Shown in pieces: positions 53,498 through 61,275 of a stretch of DNA of 64,000 nt. The stretch is from an uncultured Paracoccaceae bacterium (GTDB lineage Bacteria > Pseudomonadota > Alphaproteobacteria > Rhodobacterales > Rhodobacteraceae), in assembly GCA_947501355.1 (NCBI GenBank), contig CANMVA010000001.1:752001-816000 (forward strand). Direction: 5' to 3'. Each line of letters opens with the position of its first letter. The first letter of the stretch is position 1. Below the pieces are notes generated by a model that worked only from the letters and a program-made list of their open reading frames with translations, made no database searches and was not told the DNA's origin. A program made the translations under genes and the position numbers.

Positions 53498-54391
53498 ATG
53501 ACAGAACAATTTGACGATCGCAAAATCCGCGCCTCTGCATGGTTCCGGGAGCTACGCGATCAGATCGTCACCGCCTTTGAGGCCCTCGAAGACCGCCAGA
53601 CCGAGGGCGCGACGGCGCATCTTCCCGCGGGCCGGTTTGAAGTGACGGAGACCAAGCGCGCGTCCGACGACGGCTCCGACGCGGGCGGTGGCCTGATGAG
53701 CGTCATGCGCGGCGGGCGCGTTTTCGAGAAGATTGGCGTTAATGTTTCAACCGTCCACGGCACTTTGGGAGAGCGCGCGCAGGCCGCGATGGCGGCGCGC
53801 AAGGGCATTCCCGGCATGAAGGATGACCCGCGCTTCTGGGCTTCGGGCATCTCCCTCGTGGCACATATGCAGAACCCCCATGCGCCTGCCGTTCATATGA
53901 ACACGCGCATGTTCTGGACACCCCATGCTTGGTGGTTTGGCGGTGGGTCCGACCTGAACCCTTGTATCGAGTATGACGAGGATACCGCCCAATTCCACGC
54001 GGTTCAGAAAGAGCATTGCGACCGGCATGGCGACGAACACTATCCCCGCCTGAAAGCCTGGGCGGACGAATACTTCTACGTCCCGCACCGTGGCCGCGCC
54101 CGTGGCGTTGGTGGCATTTTCGTGGATGATTATTGCACTGGTGATTGGGAAGCCGACTTCGCCTTCATTCAGGATATTGGCCGTGCCTTCCTGCCGGCCT
54201 ATGTCCCGCTGGTCGACAAACGTCGTGATACCGACTGGACCGATGGCGACAAGGACACCCAACTGGTTCATCGCGGTCTCTATGCGGAATACAACCTTGT
54301 CTATGACCGCGGCACGAAGTTTGGTCTTGAGACAGGGCATGACGCGAACGCTGTGCTCATGAGCCTGCCGCCGCTGGCCAAGTGGGTCTGA
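53498..54391 (+). CDS. hemF: Oxygen-dependent coproporphyrinogen III oxidase
   Basis: Converts coproporphyrinogen III to protoporphyrinogen IX with O2, in haem and bacteriochlorophyll synthesis. 297 residues with RAGGVMRGGRVFEKIGV-like LMSVMRGGRVFEKIGVNVST, SLVAHMQNPHAPAVHMNTRM, the signature WWFGGGSDLNP, and the C-terminal GLYAEYNLVYDRGTKFGLET. ATG 53498 has AGGAGACAGG upstream. A PpsR-like site covers that region. Confidence 0.97.
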   Translation: MTEQFDDRKIRASAWFRELRDQIVTAFEALEDRQTEGATAHLPAGRFEVTETKRASDDGSDAGGGLMSVMRGGRVFEKIGVNVSTVHGTLGERAQAAMAARKGIPGMKDDPRFWASGISLVAHMQNPHAPAVHMNTRMFWTPHAWWFGGGSDLNPCIEYDEDTAQFHAVQKEHCDRHGDEHYPRLKAWADEYFYVPHRGRARGVGGIFVDDYCTGDWEADFAFIQDIGRAFLPAYVPLVDKRRDTDWTDGDKDTQLVHRGLYAEYNLVYDRGTKFGLETGHDANAVLMSLPPLAKWV

Positions 54392-54394
54392 CCC

Positions 54395-54589
54395 CTAGAA
54401 CCGCAGACTGATTTCAGTCAGCACATCCGTAGGGAGTGCCGCACCCACAAGGATTGCATCGGTCAATTGGGCTGACAGCACCTTGGGCGGCGCAACGAAA
54501 GCCGTTGTCGGCGCAGGCATGTTCACCTCTGCCACGCGGGCGGTGGTTAACAGAAGGCCGACAAGGACGAACAGGGAAGCGTATTTCAT
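54395..54589 (-). CDS. Small exported protein of unknown function
   Basis: 64 residues. Hydrophobic start MKYASLFVLVGLLLTTARVA looks like a signal peptide; the short mature part (about 40 residues) contains no cysteine. GGAG lies about nine bases upstream of ATG 54589. Not recognised, and a short gene with little coding evidence beyond the signal and ribosome site. Confidence 0.5.
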   Translation of the reverse strand: MKYASLFVLVGLLLTTARVAEVNMPAPTTAFVAPPKVLSAQLTDAILVGAALPTDVLTEISLRF

Positions 54590-54656
54590 AGCAGCAATCT
54601 CCACGATTGCCTTCAGTTGAAGGCAATATCGTAAAGATTCCGATAAGCGCTGCGCC

Positions 54657-55220
54657 TCAGCCGTGTTTACACAGCAATGAGCGGACGGATTTCTCGCGAT
54701 CTGATCGGGGCTTTTCATCGACCAATGCGGGGCTGGGCGTGTTGCCCGACAGCACCCATTTGTTAAGCGCGGCCGTCACAATCGGCGTGCAGCCAGCCTC
54801 GCGCGAGAAGATGCCGCAGATCGGCGCACCTGCGTCGGGGGCCGCGATCACGGCCTTGCGTTTTGGCGCTTTCATACGCTTTGCCCCTGTGGCGGAGTGC
54901 AGCGTGTTGCGGCCCAGAAGGCTTTCGCGCACCTTCGCGCCATGGGTGCCCAGACCGCAGGAATTGGGGTTGTGCATCAGCCGAGTTTCGGACTGATCCA
55001 GGATCGGGCCGGAGCCGGTCACGGCACTGAAAAGCGCCGCTTCAAAGCTGCCCGGCTCAATCTCAGGGGTGTCGATCCGCTTTTTGCTGCGCTCGACTTG
55101 CGGCATCGGCGCATCGAGGCTCGCAACCTGAACACCCTCCACCTTGTCGCCTTGCGACAGGGGCATCACCGCGCCAAAAAGCCCGATCGAAAAGACAGTC
55201 ATGAACAGCATCAAACGCAT
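54657..55220 (-). CDS. Exported hypothetical protein
   Basis: 187 residues with a signal-like N-terminus (MRLMLFMTVFSIGLFGAVMP) and a clear GGAGATT ribosome site. The mature protein is basic towards the C-terminus, with four cysteines (in NSCGLG, ICGIF, GCTPI and LLCKHG) that could form two disulfides. No family recognised. It lies between hemF and hemE, 89 bases downstream of hemE on the same strand. Confidence 0.72.
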   Translation of the reverse strand: MRLMLFMTVFSIGLFGAVMPLSQGDKVEGVQVASLDAPMPQVERSKKRIDTPEIEPGSFEAALFSAVTGSGPILDQSETRLMHNPNSCGLGTHGAKVRESLLGRNTLHSATGAKRMKAPKRKAVIAAPDAGAPICGIFSREAGCTPIVTAALNKWVLSGNTPSPALVDEKPRSDREKSVRSLLCKHG

Positions 55221-55309
55221 TGCGCAAATCTCCTATGGAGGTTTGTCTACTGCGCCATCACGGCCAAACCGCGCCGCAACCTTGTGCAAATCTGGGCAAT
55301 TTTAGGAAA

Positions 55310-56371
55310 TTACGACGCGTTTTCCCGAACGGTGTCGATCATCAATTGCACATTCGCGGGGTCGGCATCCGGTGTGATGCCGTGACCAAGGTTGAAGATA
55401 TGCGGCCCGCCCGAGAAGGCTTTGACGATGCGCCGCGTCTCCTCGATCAGCGCTTTGCCACCGGTGACCATATGGCCGGGCGCAAGATTGCCCTGCACGC
55501 AGCCATCGACTTGTAGGTGCGTGGCGGCCCAATCGGCATCAACGGAATTGTCCAGCGCCAGACAATCCGCGCCGACCTCTTTGGCAAAGCCGATGTAATT
55601 GTCGCCCGCCTCACGCGGGAAGGCGATCACAGGGATGCCGGGATGTTTGGCTTTCAGCGCTGCGGTGATCTTTTTCGCAGGCTCCAGCGCGTATTTGCGG
55701 AACGCATCGCCCTTGAGCGAGCCTGCCCAGCTGTCAAAGATCTTCACGACCTCGGCCCCGGCCTCGATCTGCATCGAGAGATAATCAATCGTCGCCTCGG
55801 TGATCCGGTCCAGCAACGCCTCGAAGGTCGCATTGTCCTCTTCGCGCAGGGCATGCGCTGGCCATTGATCCGGCGTCCCGCGCCCGGCGATCATATAGGT
55901 CGCGACAGTCCAGGGCGCGCCTGCAAAGCCGATCAACGTCGTCTCTTTCGGCAATTCCCGCGACAAAATGCGCACCGTTTCGTAGATCGGCGACAGCACC
56001 TCATGGATGTCGGATGCGGGTTTGAGTTTCGCGAAATCATCCGCACTTGTGATCGTCGACAAGCGCGGTCCCTCGCCGGTGACGAACCACAGGTCTGCGC
56101 CCAGGGCTTGCGGCACCAACAGGATATCCGCAAAGAGAATCGCCGCATCAAACCCGTAGCGGCGGATCGGCTGGAGCGTCACTTCAGCTGCCAAATCAGG
56201 ATTATAGCACAAAGACAGGAAATCCCCGGCCTGTGCGCGCGTCGCTTTGTATTCGGGCAGATACCGCCCCGCCTGCCGCATCATCCAGATGGGTGGGACA
56301 TCAAGCCGCTCTCCATTCAGGGTTCTGAGCAGCTTTTTTGTTTGCGCCATAACGGGTCTTTCGTAAGTCAT
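55310..56371 (-). CDS. hemE: Uroporphyrinogen decarboxylase
   Basis: Decarboxylates uroporphyrinogen III to coproporphyrinogen III. 353 residues from ATG 56371, with AGGTGA upstream; GTG 56380 and ATG 56350 are alternatives. Signatures: [16 protein letters not shown] at the N-terminus, the second active-site motif [15 protein letters not shown], and [18 protein letters not shown] at the end. Divergent from hemC from a 80-base region with a PpsR-like operator. Confidence 0.97.
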   Translation of the reverse strand: MTYERPVMAQTKKLLRTLNGERLDVPPIWMMRQAGRYLPEYKATRAQAGDFLSLCYNPDLAAEVTLQPIRRYGFDAAILFADILLVPQALGADLWFVTGEGPRLSTITSADDFAKLKPASDIHEVLSPIYETVRILSRELPKETTLIGFAGAPWTVATYMIAGRGTPDQWPAHALREEDNATFEALLDRITEATIDYLSMQIEAGAEVVKIFDSWAGSLKGDAFRKYALEPAKKITAALKAKHPGIPVIAFPREAGDNYIGFAKEVGADCLALDNSVDADWAATHLQVDGCVQGNLAPGHMVTGGKALIEETRRIVKAFSGGPHIFNLGHGITPDADPANVQLMIDTVRENAS

Positions 56372-56417
56372 GTCTGTCACCTAATTGTTGCCGTCATGTT
56401 GACCGGACAAACGAGGT

Positions 56418-56435
56418 TGTCAAGTTAAGTTGACA
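56418..56435. promoter_or_regulatory. PpsR/CrtJ-like operator between hemE and hemC
   Basis: TGTCAAGTTAAGTTGACA: TGTC-N10-GACA, an inverted repeat with arms TGTCAA / TTGACA around a TTAA centre. It is placed to control both divergent haem genes. It shares the half TGTCAAGTT with the hemF site at 53475-53492. Confidence 0.65.
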
Positions 56436-56451
56436 CAACTAGGAATACCCC

Positions 56452-57399
56452 ATGGCTATCACACTTCCGTCCCCCGCTTCACCCCTGAATATCGGCACGC
56501 GCGGTTCTCCTTTGGCGCTGGCGCAGGCCCATGAAACGCGGGAACGTCTGGCCAAGGCGTTCGACCTGCCGTTCGAGGCGTTTACAATCGTGGTTATCAA
56601 GACCACGGGCGATAAAGTGCTGGATCGCCCGCTCAAAGAGATCGGCGGCAAGGGTCTGTTCACCCGCGAGATCGAGGACGACATGCTGTCGGGTAAGATC
56701 GACATTGCGGTGCATTCGATGAAGGATATGCCCGTCGCGCAGCCCGACGGATTGGTGCTGGAGACATATCTGCCCCGTGAAGACGTGCGCGACGCGTTTG
56801 TCTCGCTTGGTGGTGGTAAATTAGGCGATCTGGCCGAAGGCGCCGTCGTGGGCACGTCCAGCCTGCGTCGCAAAGCGCAACTGCTCAACTATCGCCCGGA
56901 CCTGCAGATCGTGGAATTTCGCGGGAACGTGCAGACCCGATTGATGAAGCTAGAGAACAAGGTGGCCGAGGCAACATTCCTTGCGATGGCGGGCCTGAAC
57001 CGGCTCGATATGAAAGACGTGCCGCGCACAGCCATTGAACCTGAAGAGATGCTGCCCGCCGTTGCGCAAGGCGCCATCGGGATCGAGCGTCGCGTCGATG
57101 ATAGCCGCGTGGCTGAAATGCTTGAAGCGATCCACGATACGCAGACAGGCCAGCGATTGGTCGCAGAACGGGCGTTCCTGGCGGCCCTTGACGGGTCCTG
57201 CGAAACGCCCATCGGTGGTCTGGCCGAGTTGGAGGGCGGCACGCTCAAACTGCGCGGCGAGATCCTGCGCACCGATGGGTCTGAAGTGATAGCGGATCAC
57301 GGGCAGGCTCCGATTGAAGATGGTGCAGCGCTGGGCACGGAGCTGGCCCAGACCCTGCGGTCGCGCGCCCCTCAGGACTTCTTCTCCTGGGTCGCGTGA
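56452..57399 (+). CDS. hemC: Hydroxymethylbilane synthase (porphobilinogen deaminase)
   Basis: Joins four porphobilinogens into hydroxymethylbilane. 315 residues. ISTRGS-type start as LNIGTRGSPLALAQAHETRE, KTTGDKVLDRPLKEIGGKGL, DIAVHSMKDMP, GTSSLRRKAQL and the cofactor cysteine in ALDGSCETPIGG. AGGAAT precedes the ATG. Divergent from hemE. Confidence 0.97.
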   Translation: MAITLPSPASPLNIGTRGSPLALAQAHETRERLAKAFDLPFEAFTIVVIKTTGDKVLDRPLKEIGGKGLFTREIEDDMLSGKIDIAVHSMKDMPVAQPDGLVLETYLPREDVRDAFVSLGGGKLGDLAEGAVVGTSSLRRKAQLLNYRPDLQIVEFRGNVQTRLMKLENKVAEATFLAMAGLNRLDMKDVPRTAIEPEEMLPAVAQGAIGIERRVDDSRVAEMLEAIHDTQTGQRLVAERAFLAALDGSCETPIGGLAELEGGTLKLRGEILRTDGSEVIADHGQAPIEDGAALGTELAQTLRSRAPQDFFSWVA

Positions 57400-57405
57400 G
57401 GAATT

Positions 57406-57492
57406 GAGTATTTAGACACAAAAGAAGCCATTAACCTCGCATTAAGGTTAACGCGCCCCCTTCATCTTGGCGAAAAAACTCCCGCCGGAGGC
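57406..57492. repeat. Composite dispersed repeat after hemC
   Basis: Left arm GAGTATTTAGACACAAAAGA AG (57406-57427), core TTAACCT-N7-AGGTTAA (57431-57451), and a diverged right arm in inverted orientation ending GAAAAAACTCCCGCCGGAGG C (57461-57492). Same layout as the element at 31577-31670; it starts seven bases after the hemC stop and could act as the transcript end. Confidence 0.7.
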
Positions 57493-57543
57493 ATCCCGCC
57501 CCTTGCCACCAAAGCCAAGTTTGCAAAAGCTGCGAAACAACCC

Positions 57544-57572
57544 TTGACGGGGCCGCGCGCTGGTTTTAGGTC
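57544..57572 (+). promoter_or_regulatory. Predicted promoter of the tRNA-Met gene
   Basis: TTGACG (57544-57549), 17-base spacer, TAGGTC (57567-57572). A match to the strong tRNA promoter type of alphaproteobacteria, placed 12 bases before the mature tRNA. Confidence 0.65.
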
Positions 57573-57583
57573 AGCGCCTCAGT

Positions 57584-57660
57584 GGCGGAGTAGCTCAGGT
57601 GGTTAGAGCAGCGGAATCATAATCCGCGTGTCGGGGGTTCAAGTCCCTCCTCCGCTACCA
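57584..57660 (+). tRNA. tRNA-Met (CAT)
   Basis: 77 bases with encoded CCA. All stems pair: acceptor GGCGGAG / CTCCGCT (first pair G-U), D stem GCTC / GAGC, anticodon stem GCGGA / TCCGC with loop ATCATAA (anticodon CAT), T stem GGGGG / CCCTC around TTCAAGT. The shape and A73 fit elongator tRNA-Met; tRNA-Ile2 with a modified C34 cannot be strictly excluded. Confidence 0.97.
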
Positions 57661-57810
57661 TCTCTTTCTCGATATTCGGTTCTTTGGCCTTTTTTCGCGC
57701 ATGTCACGCAGCTGTGACCGTGTTCCAAGGGCAGGATCCCGCCGCGTGTCTTCGGATTCGCGCGGCATTACCCTATATTACGCTCAATCCACCCACAGGG
57801 AGAGCCAGCC

Positions 57811-58302
57811 ATGCCGCGTATAGAAACCACAAGACGAACGCTCCTTGCCACGACCGGAGCGGCCCTGATGACCGCCGCTTCCGGGCTTGTCCTTCCCGCC
57901 CGCGCCGCAGGCTTGGCTCCAACCCCGACCATGCGCGGCGGGGCCAACAATTACCGTCCGGGCGCGCCCATCGTCGATCGGATCGGAGGCGGCGGGTTCT
58001 GGATGACCGGCACTGTGCGCCGCGCAGGTGACGGCGCGCCCTTGCCCAACAGGCGCGTTCAGATCTGGGCGCACACGACCGAAGGCCATGAGCGGGATGC
58101 CCACAGCCATGGGGCCACTCTCACGGATGCAAACGGCGCGTTCCGCCTTGAGATGCCGCAGATCGTGCCTGCGTTCGGGCAACCCCATGGACATCTGGCC
58201 TATGACGATGATGCCGAGTTCAAGACGGTGTTCCTGCGCCCGATCATGCCCAGCGCCAGTGACACCCGCCTTGCCGTTGATTTTGTGCTTGAGCCAGTTT
58301 GA
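57811..58302 (+). CDS. Exported intradiol-dioxygenase-like protein (Tat signal)
   Basis: 163 residues. The N-terminus has a twin-arginine signal (TTRRTLLATTGAAL then an ARA cleavage site), so the folded protein is exported with its cofactor. The mature part has the beta-sandwich pattern of intradiol ring-cleavage dioxygenases (GTVRRAGDGAPLPNRRVQIW, TLTDANGAFRLEMP, GQPHGHLAYDDD). The His-x-His iron ligands are kept (PHGHL) but the two iron-ligand tyrosines are not at the expected places. GGGAGAG precedes the ATG. Translationally coupled to the next gene. Confidence 0.8.
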   Translation: MPRIETTRRTLLATTGAALMTAASGLVLPARAAGLAPTPTMRGGANNYRPGAPIVDRIGGGGFWMTGTVRRAGDGAPLPNRRVQIWAHTTEGHERDAHSHGATLTDANGAFRLEMPQIVPAFGQPHGHLAYDDDAEFKTVFLRPIMPSASDTRLAVDFVLEPV

Positions 58303-58916
58303 ACGCCCCAATTCGACACAGCAGAAAGGCCCGTCAGAACAGCGTGATCCTTGGGATTGCGCTGTTGTCCATTGCGGCCGCCATCTTTGTGGCCGCAACA
58401 AGCCCGTTGCTGCAATGGCGGGACCCGGTCTATATCACCGGCGGTCTGTCAGGCGTCATTGCCCTTGCGCTGCTGTTGATCCAGCCTTTGCTTGCTGGGG
58501 GCCGCGTTGCGGGCCTGCCCGCCGCGCGCAGCCGCGTCCTTCACCGCTTTACGGGGGCCGCCCTTGTGATCGCCACGTTGACCCATGTGGGTGCGCTTTG
58601 GGTTACCAGCCCACCTGACGTCATTGACGCCCTTCTTTTTGTCTCACCAACGCCTTTTGCCGTCTGGGGGGTCTTGGCAATGTGGGCGATTTTCGCGGCC
58701 GGCGCCCTTGCTATCTGGCGCAAACGCCTGCCGTTTCATGTCTGGCGCGCGGCGCATACGAGCCTCGCCGCCGTCATCGTCACTGGCAGCGTCCTGCACG
58801 CCGTGTTGATCGAGGGCACGATGGGCAGCCTGACAAAAGCCATACTTTGCGCTCTTGTCCTATTGGCCACGGTAGGTGTTATTGCGGAACGGCGTGGCTG
58901 GTTGCGCCGGGGTTAA
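58299..58916 (+). CDS. Ferric-reductase-like (cytochrome b-type) membrane protein
   Basis: 205 residues with about six hydrophobic helices and conserved helix histidines that could hold haem (LHRFTGAAL, LTHVGAL, WRAAHTSLAAV, LHAVLI), as in the MsrQ/FRE ferric reductase-like domain. There is no flavin or NAD domain, so electrons must come from a partner or from quinol. TTG start overlaps the stop of the dioxygenase-like gene (TTGA). The pairing suggests it supplies or accepts electrons for that exported protein; inference. Confidence 0.8.
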   Translation: MNAPIRHSRKARQNSVILGIALLSIAAAIFVAATSPLLQWRDPVYITGGLSGVIALALLLIQPLLAGGRVAGLPAARSRVLHRFTGAALVIATLTHVGALWVTSPPDVIDALLFVSPTPFAVWGVLAMWAIFAAGALAIWRKRLPFHVWRAAHTSLAAVIVTGSVLHAVLIEGTMGSLTKAILCALVLLATVGVIAERRGWLRRG

Positions 58917-60127
58917 CCGCCTTGGAAATCATTGCCGTTCTGGTAGTCGCACGGTGCGTCCTGCATCTCCAGATGTAGCCGGTCGCCCGTGAAGGGATGT
59001 GCGCGGGCCAGGTTTTCATCCAGCGTGATGCCGAGGCCGGGTGCCTCCGACAGCTCCACAAACCCGTTTTCCACCCGGATTGCTCCACCGATCAGGCGGT
59101 CATGGAAATCGGTCTCGATTGTCTCGGCCATCAGCAGGTTCGGGATGGACGTGCCGAAATGCAGATTGGCCGCCCATTCGACCGGCCCGGCATAGAGGTG
59201 CGGTGCCATTTGTGCGTTATAGACTTCGGCCATCGCCGCGATCTTCTTGGCCTCCCATATGCCACCGACACGGCCCAACGCCGGTTGCAGGATCGTCGCC
59301 GCTCCTTGACGCAACACGGGCGCAAACTCCGCCTTTGTGGTCAGCCGCTCCCCGGTTGCGATTGGAATCGAGGTCGCGCCCGCCACGCGCGCCATTTGCG
59401 CAACATTGTCGGGCGGGATCGGCTCTTCATACCAAAGGGGCGCGTAGGGTTCCAACGCCTTGGCCAGCCGGATCGCGCCGCCGGTCGAGAATTGACCATG
59501 GGTGCCGAACAGCAAATCTGCGCGGTCCCCGACGGCCTCGCGAATGGCTTTGCAGAAGGCGACCGAGCGGGAGATATCGCTTATCGCAGGTTGATGCCCG
59601 CCATAAATCGTATAGGGCCCCGCCGGGTCAAATTTCACAGCCGTATAGCCCCGATCCACCGCGCCCAAAGCAGCCTCGGCTGCCATATCAGGCGACGTCC
59701 AGAACGCCGCCGGATCGTGCTGGGGCAGGGGATAGAGATAGGTGTAACAGCGCACGCGGGGCGTTACAGCACCGCCTAGCAGCGCATAGACGGGCCGCGC
59801 GCGCGCTTTGCCAAGGATATCCCAACAGGCCATCTCAAGCCCCGAAAACGCGCCCATCACGGTCAGATCAGGCCGCTGGGTGAAGCCCGCTGAATAGGCG
59901 CGCCGGAACATCAACTCGATATTCTCCGGGGTTTCGCCTTCCATATGGCGCGCAAAGACGTCCTCGATCACCGCCTCCATCGCCTTGGGTCCGACGGAGG
60001 AGGCATAGCATTCGCCGACCCCTTCGATCCCGCAGGCGGTCGTCAGCTTCACGAAAATCCAATAGCGCCCGCCCCAACCCGGGGCAGGTGGCGCGATGGT
60101 GAAGATCTGGAGGTTTTGGAGCCGCAT
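58913..60127 (-). CDS. Enolase superfamily enzyme (mandelate racemase / muconate lactonizing type)
   Basis: 404 residues. GalD-like pattern: MRLQNLQIFTIAPPAPGWGG, a capping domain to about 130, YTAVKFDPAG (catalytic lysine strand), GTHGQFSTGGAIRLAKALEP, WYEEPIPPDN and ATGERLTTKAEF. An acid-sugar dehydratase is likely; the exact sugar acid cannot be read. The Asp that usually precedes HG in galactonate dehydratase is Gly-Thr here by eye alignment. The start at 60127 overlaps the zinc dehydrogenase stop by one to three bases, so the genes are coupled. Confidence 0.86.
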   Translation of the reverse strand: MRLQNLQIFTIAPPAPGWGGRYWIFVKLTTACGIEGVGECYASSVGPKAMEAVIEDVFARHMEGETPENIELMFRRAYSAGFTQRPDLTVMGAFSGLEMACWDILGKARARPVYALLGGAVTPRVRCYTYLYPLPQHDPAAFWTSPDMAAEAALGAVDRGYTAVKFDPAGPYTIYGGHQPAISDISRSVAFCKAIREAVGDRADLLFGTHGQFSTGGAIRLAKALEPYAPLWYEEPIPPDNVAQMARVAGATSIPIATGERLTTKAEFAPVLRQGAATILQPALGRVGGIWEAKKIAAMAEVYNAQMAPHLYAGPVEWAANLHFGTSIPNLLMAETIETDFHDRLIGGAIRVENGFVELSEAPGLGITLDENLARAHPFTGDRLHLEMQDAPCDYQNGNDFQGG

Positions 60128-61206
60128 CAGAACACGATGACGTTGCGCTTGGCCGCGCCGCCTTTGGTGTCCGCAATCGCCTCGTTGATCTGGTCCAGGG
60201 TCCACCGTCCCGAGATCAGTTCGTCCAGTTTCAATCGACCTTGCTGATAAAGATCGACCATCCACGGAATGTCCCGCTGAATGACCACATCGCCCATTTT
60301 CGAACCGACCATGCCTTGCCCGGTCGCAGCCAGGATCACCGGCTCATAAGAGGACGCCTGACCGCTATGGGGCATGCCTACCATCACGACCTTGCCGCCT
60401 GCTGCCAGATAGCGAGGCGCGCTGTCATAGGCCGGGATCGCGCCCACGGTCACAATCACCGCATCCGCCCCGCGTCCCATCGCTTGCATCGCGGCTCTCC
60501 ACGGCCTTGGGTCCGTCGCGAGGACTCCATCCGTTGCGCCGAACTCCCGCGCCATGGCGAGTTTCTCGTCCGACATGTCCACTGCCACGATCCGGCGTGC
60601 GCCTGCGATCCGCGCGCCTTGAATGGCGTTCAGCCCCACGCCGCCCGCGCCGATCACAACCACGTCCTGACCTGCGCGCAGGCCTGCTGCGTTCACCACA
60701 GCCCCGACGCCGGTGATAACCCCGCAGGAGATCAACGCCGCCGCATCTTTGGGCAACGCGTCCGGCACAACCACCACCTGGCTTTGGTCCACGACCACCT
60801 TTTCGGCAAACGCCCCGCAGGCCATCGCCTGATGCAACATGCCGCCGTCCACCGTTTTCAACGGCCCCTGGTCGCCGTCATAGGGCGTTTCGCAAATCGT
60901 CGGTTTGCCGGTCGCGCAGTTCGGGCAGCTCCCACAGGCGCGGATCAGGGTCACAACTACAGATGCGCCGACGGGCACCTTTGCTCCGTCCCCGACGGCG
61001 GTGACAAGGCCTGCGGCCTCGTGCCCGTAGACCGCTGGCAGCGATCCGCCCCACGCCCCTTCTGCAAACGAGATATCCGAATGGCAGATCGCCACAGCCT
61101 CCAACGTGACCTCGACCTCGCCCCCCGAAGGCGGGCGCAGGGCGACATCTTCGATGGTCAGCGGAGCACCGAACTCATGGCACACGGCGGCTTTGATTGT
61201 CGTCAT
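60127..61206 (-). CDS. Zinc-binding alcohol dehydrogenase family protein
   Basis: 359 residues of the zinc-containing MDR family. Catalytic zinc ligands in ICHSD, YGHEAAG and SCGVITG; structural zinc site CGSCPNCATGKPTIC (C-x2-C-x2-C-x7-C); Rossmann motif VIGAGGVGLNAIQGARIAGA. Resembles the class III/aryl alcohol branch. GGGAGA precedes the ATG. In one operon with the enolase-superfamily gene, so oxidation of a sugar or hydroxy acid for that pathway is plausible. Confidence 0.92.
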   Translation of the reverse strand: MTTIKAAVCHEFGAPLTIEDVALRPPSGGEVEVTLEAVAICHSDISFAEGAWGGSLPAVYGHEAAGLVTAVGDGAKVPVGASVVVTLIRACGSCPNCATGKPTICETPYDGDQGPLKTVDGGMLHQAMACGAFAEKVVVDQSQVVVVPDALPKDAAALISCGVITGVGAVVNAAGLRAGQDVVVIGAGGVGLNAIQGARIAGARRIVAVDMSDEKLAMAREFGATDGVLATDPRPWRAAMQAMGRGADAVIVTVGAIPAYDSAPRYLAAGGKVVMVGMPHSGQASSYEPVILAATGQGMVGSKMGDVVIQRDIPWMVDLYQQGRLKLDELISGRWTLDQINEAIADTKGGAAKRNVIVF

Positions 61207-61275
61207 GGATGTCTCCCAAATCGTCTGTCACCGTCGCTGAGCCGACATCGTCGCGCAAGTCGAAACGCGACCGGA

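Noticed and set aside
57431-57445. TTAA-N7-TTAA, a match to the CtrA cell-cycle regulator box
   Set aside because: It lies inside the dispersed repeat core after hemC, not upstream of a gene start, and is better explained by the repeat palindrome.
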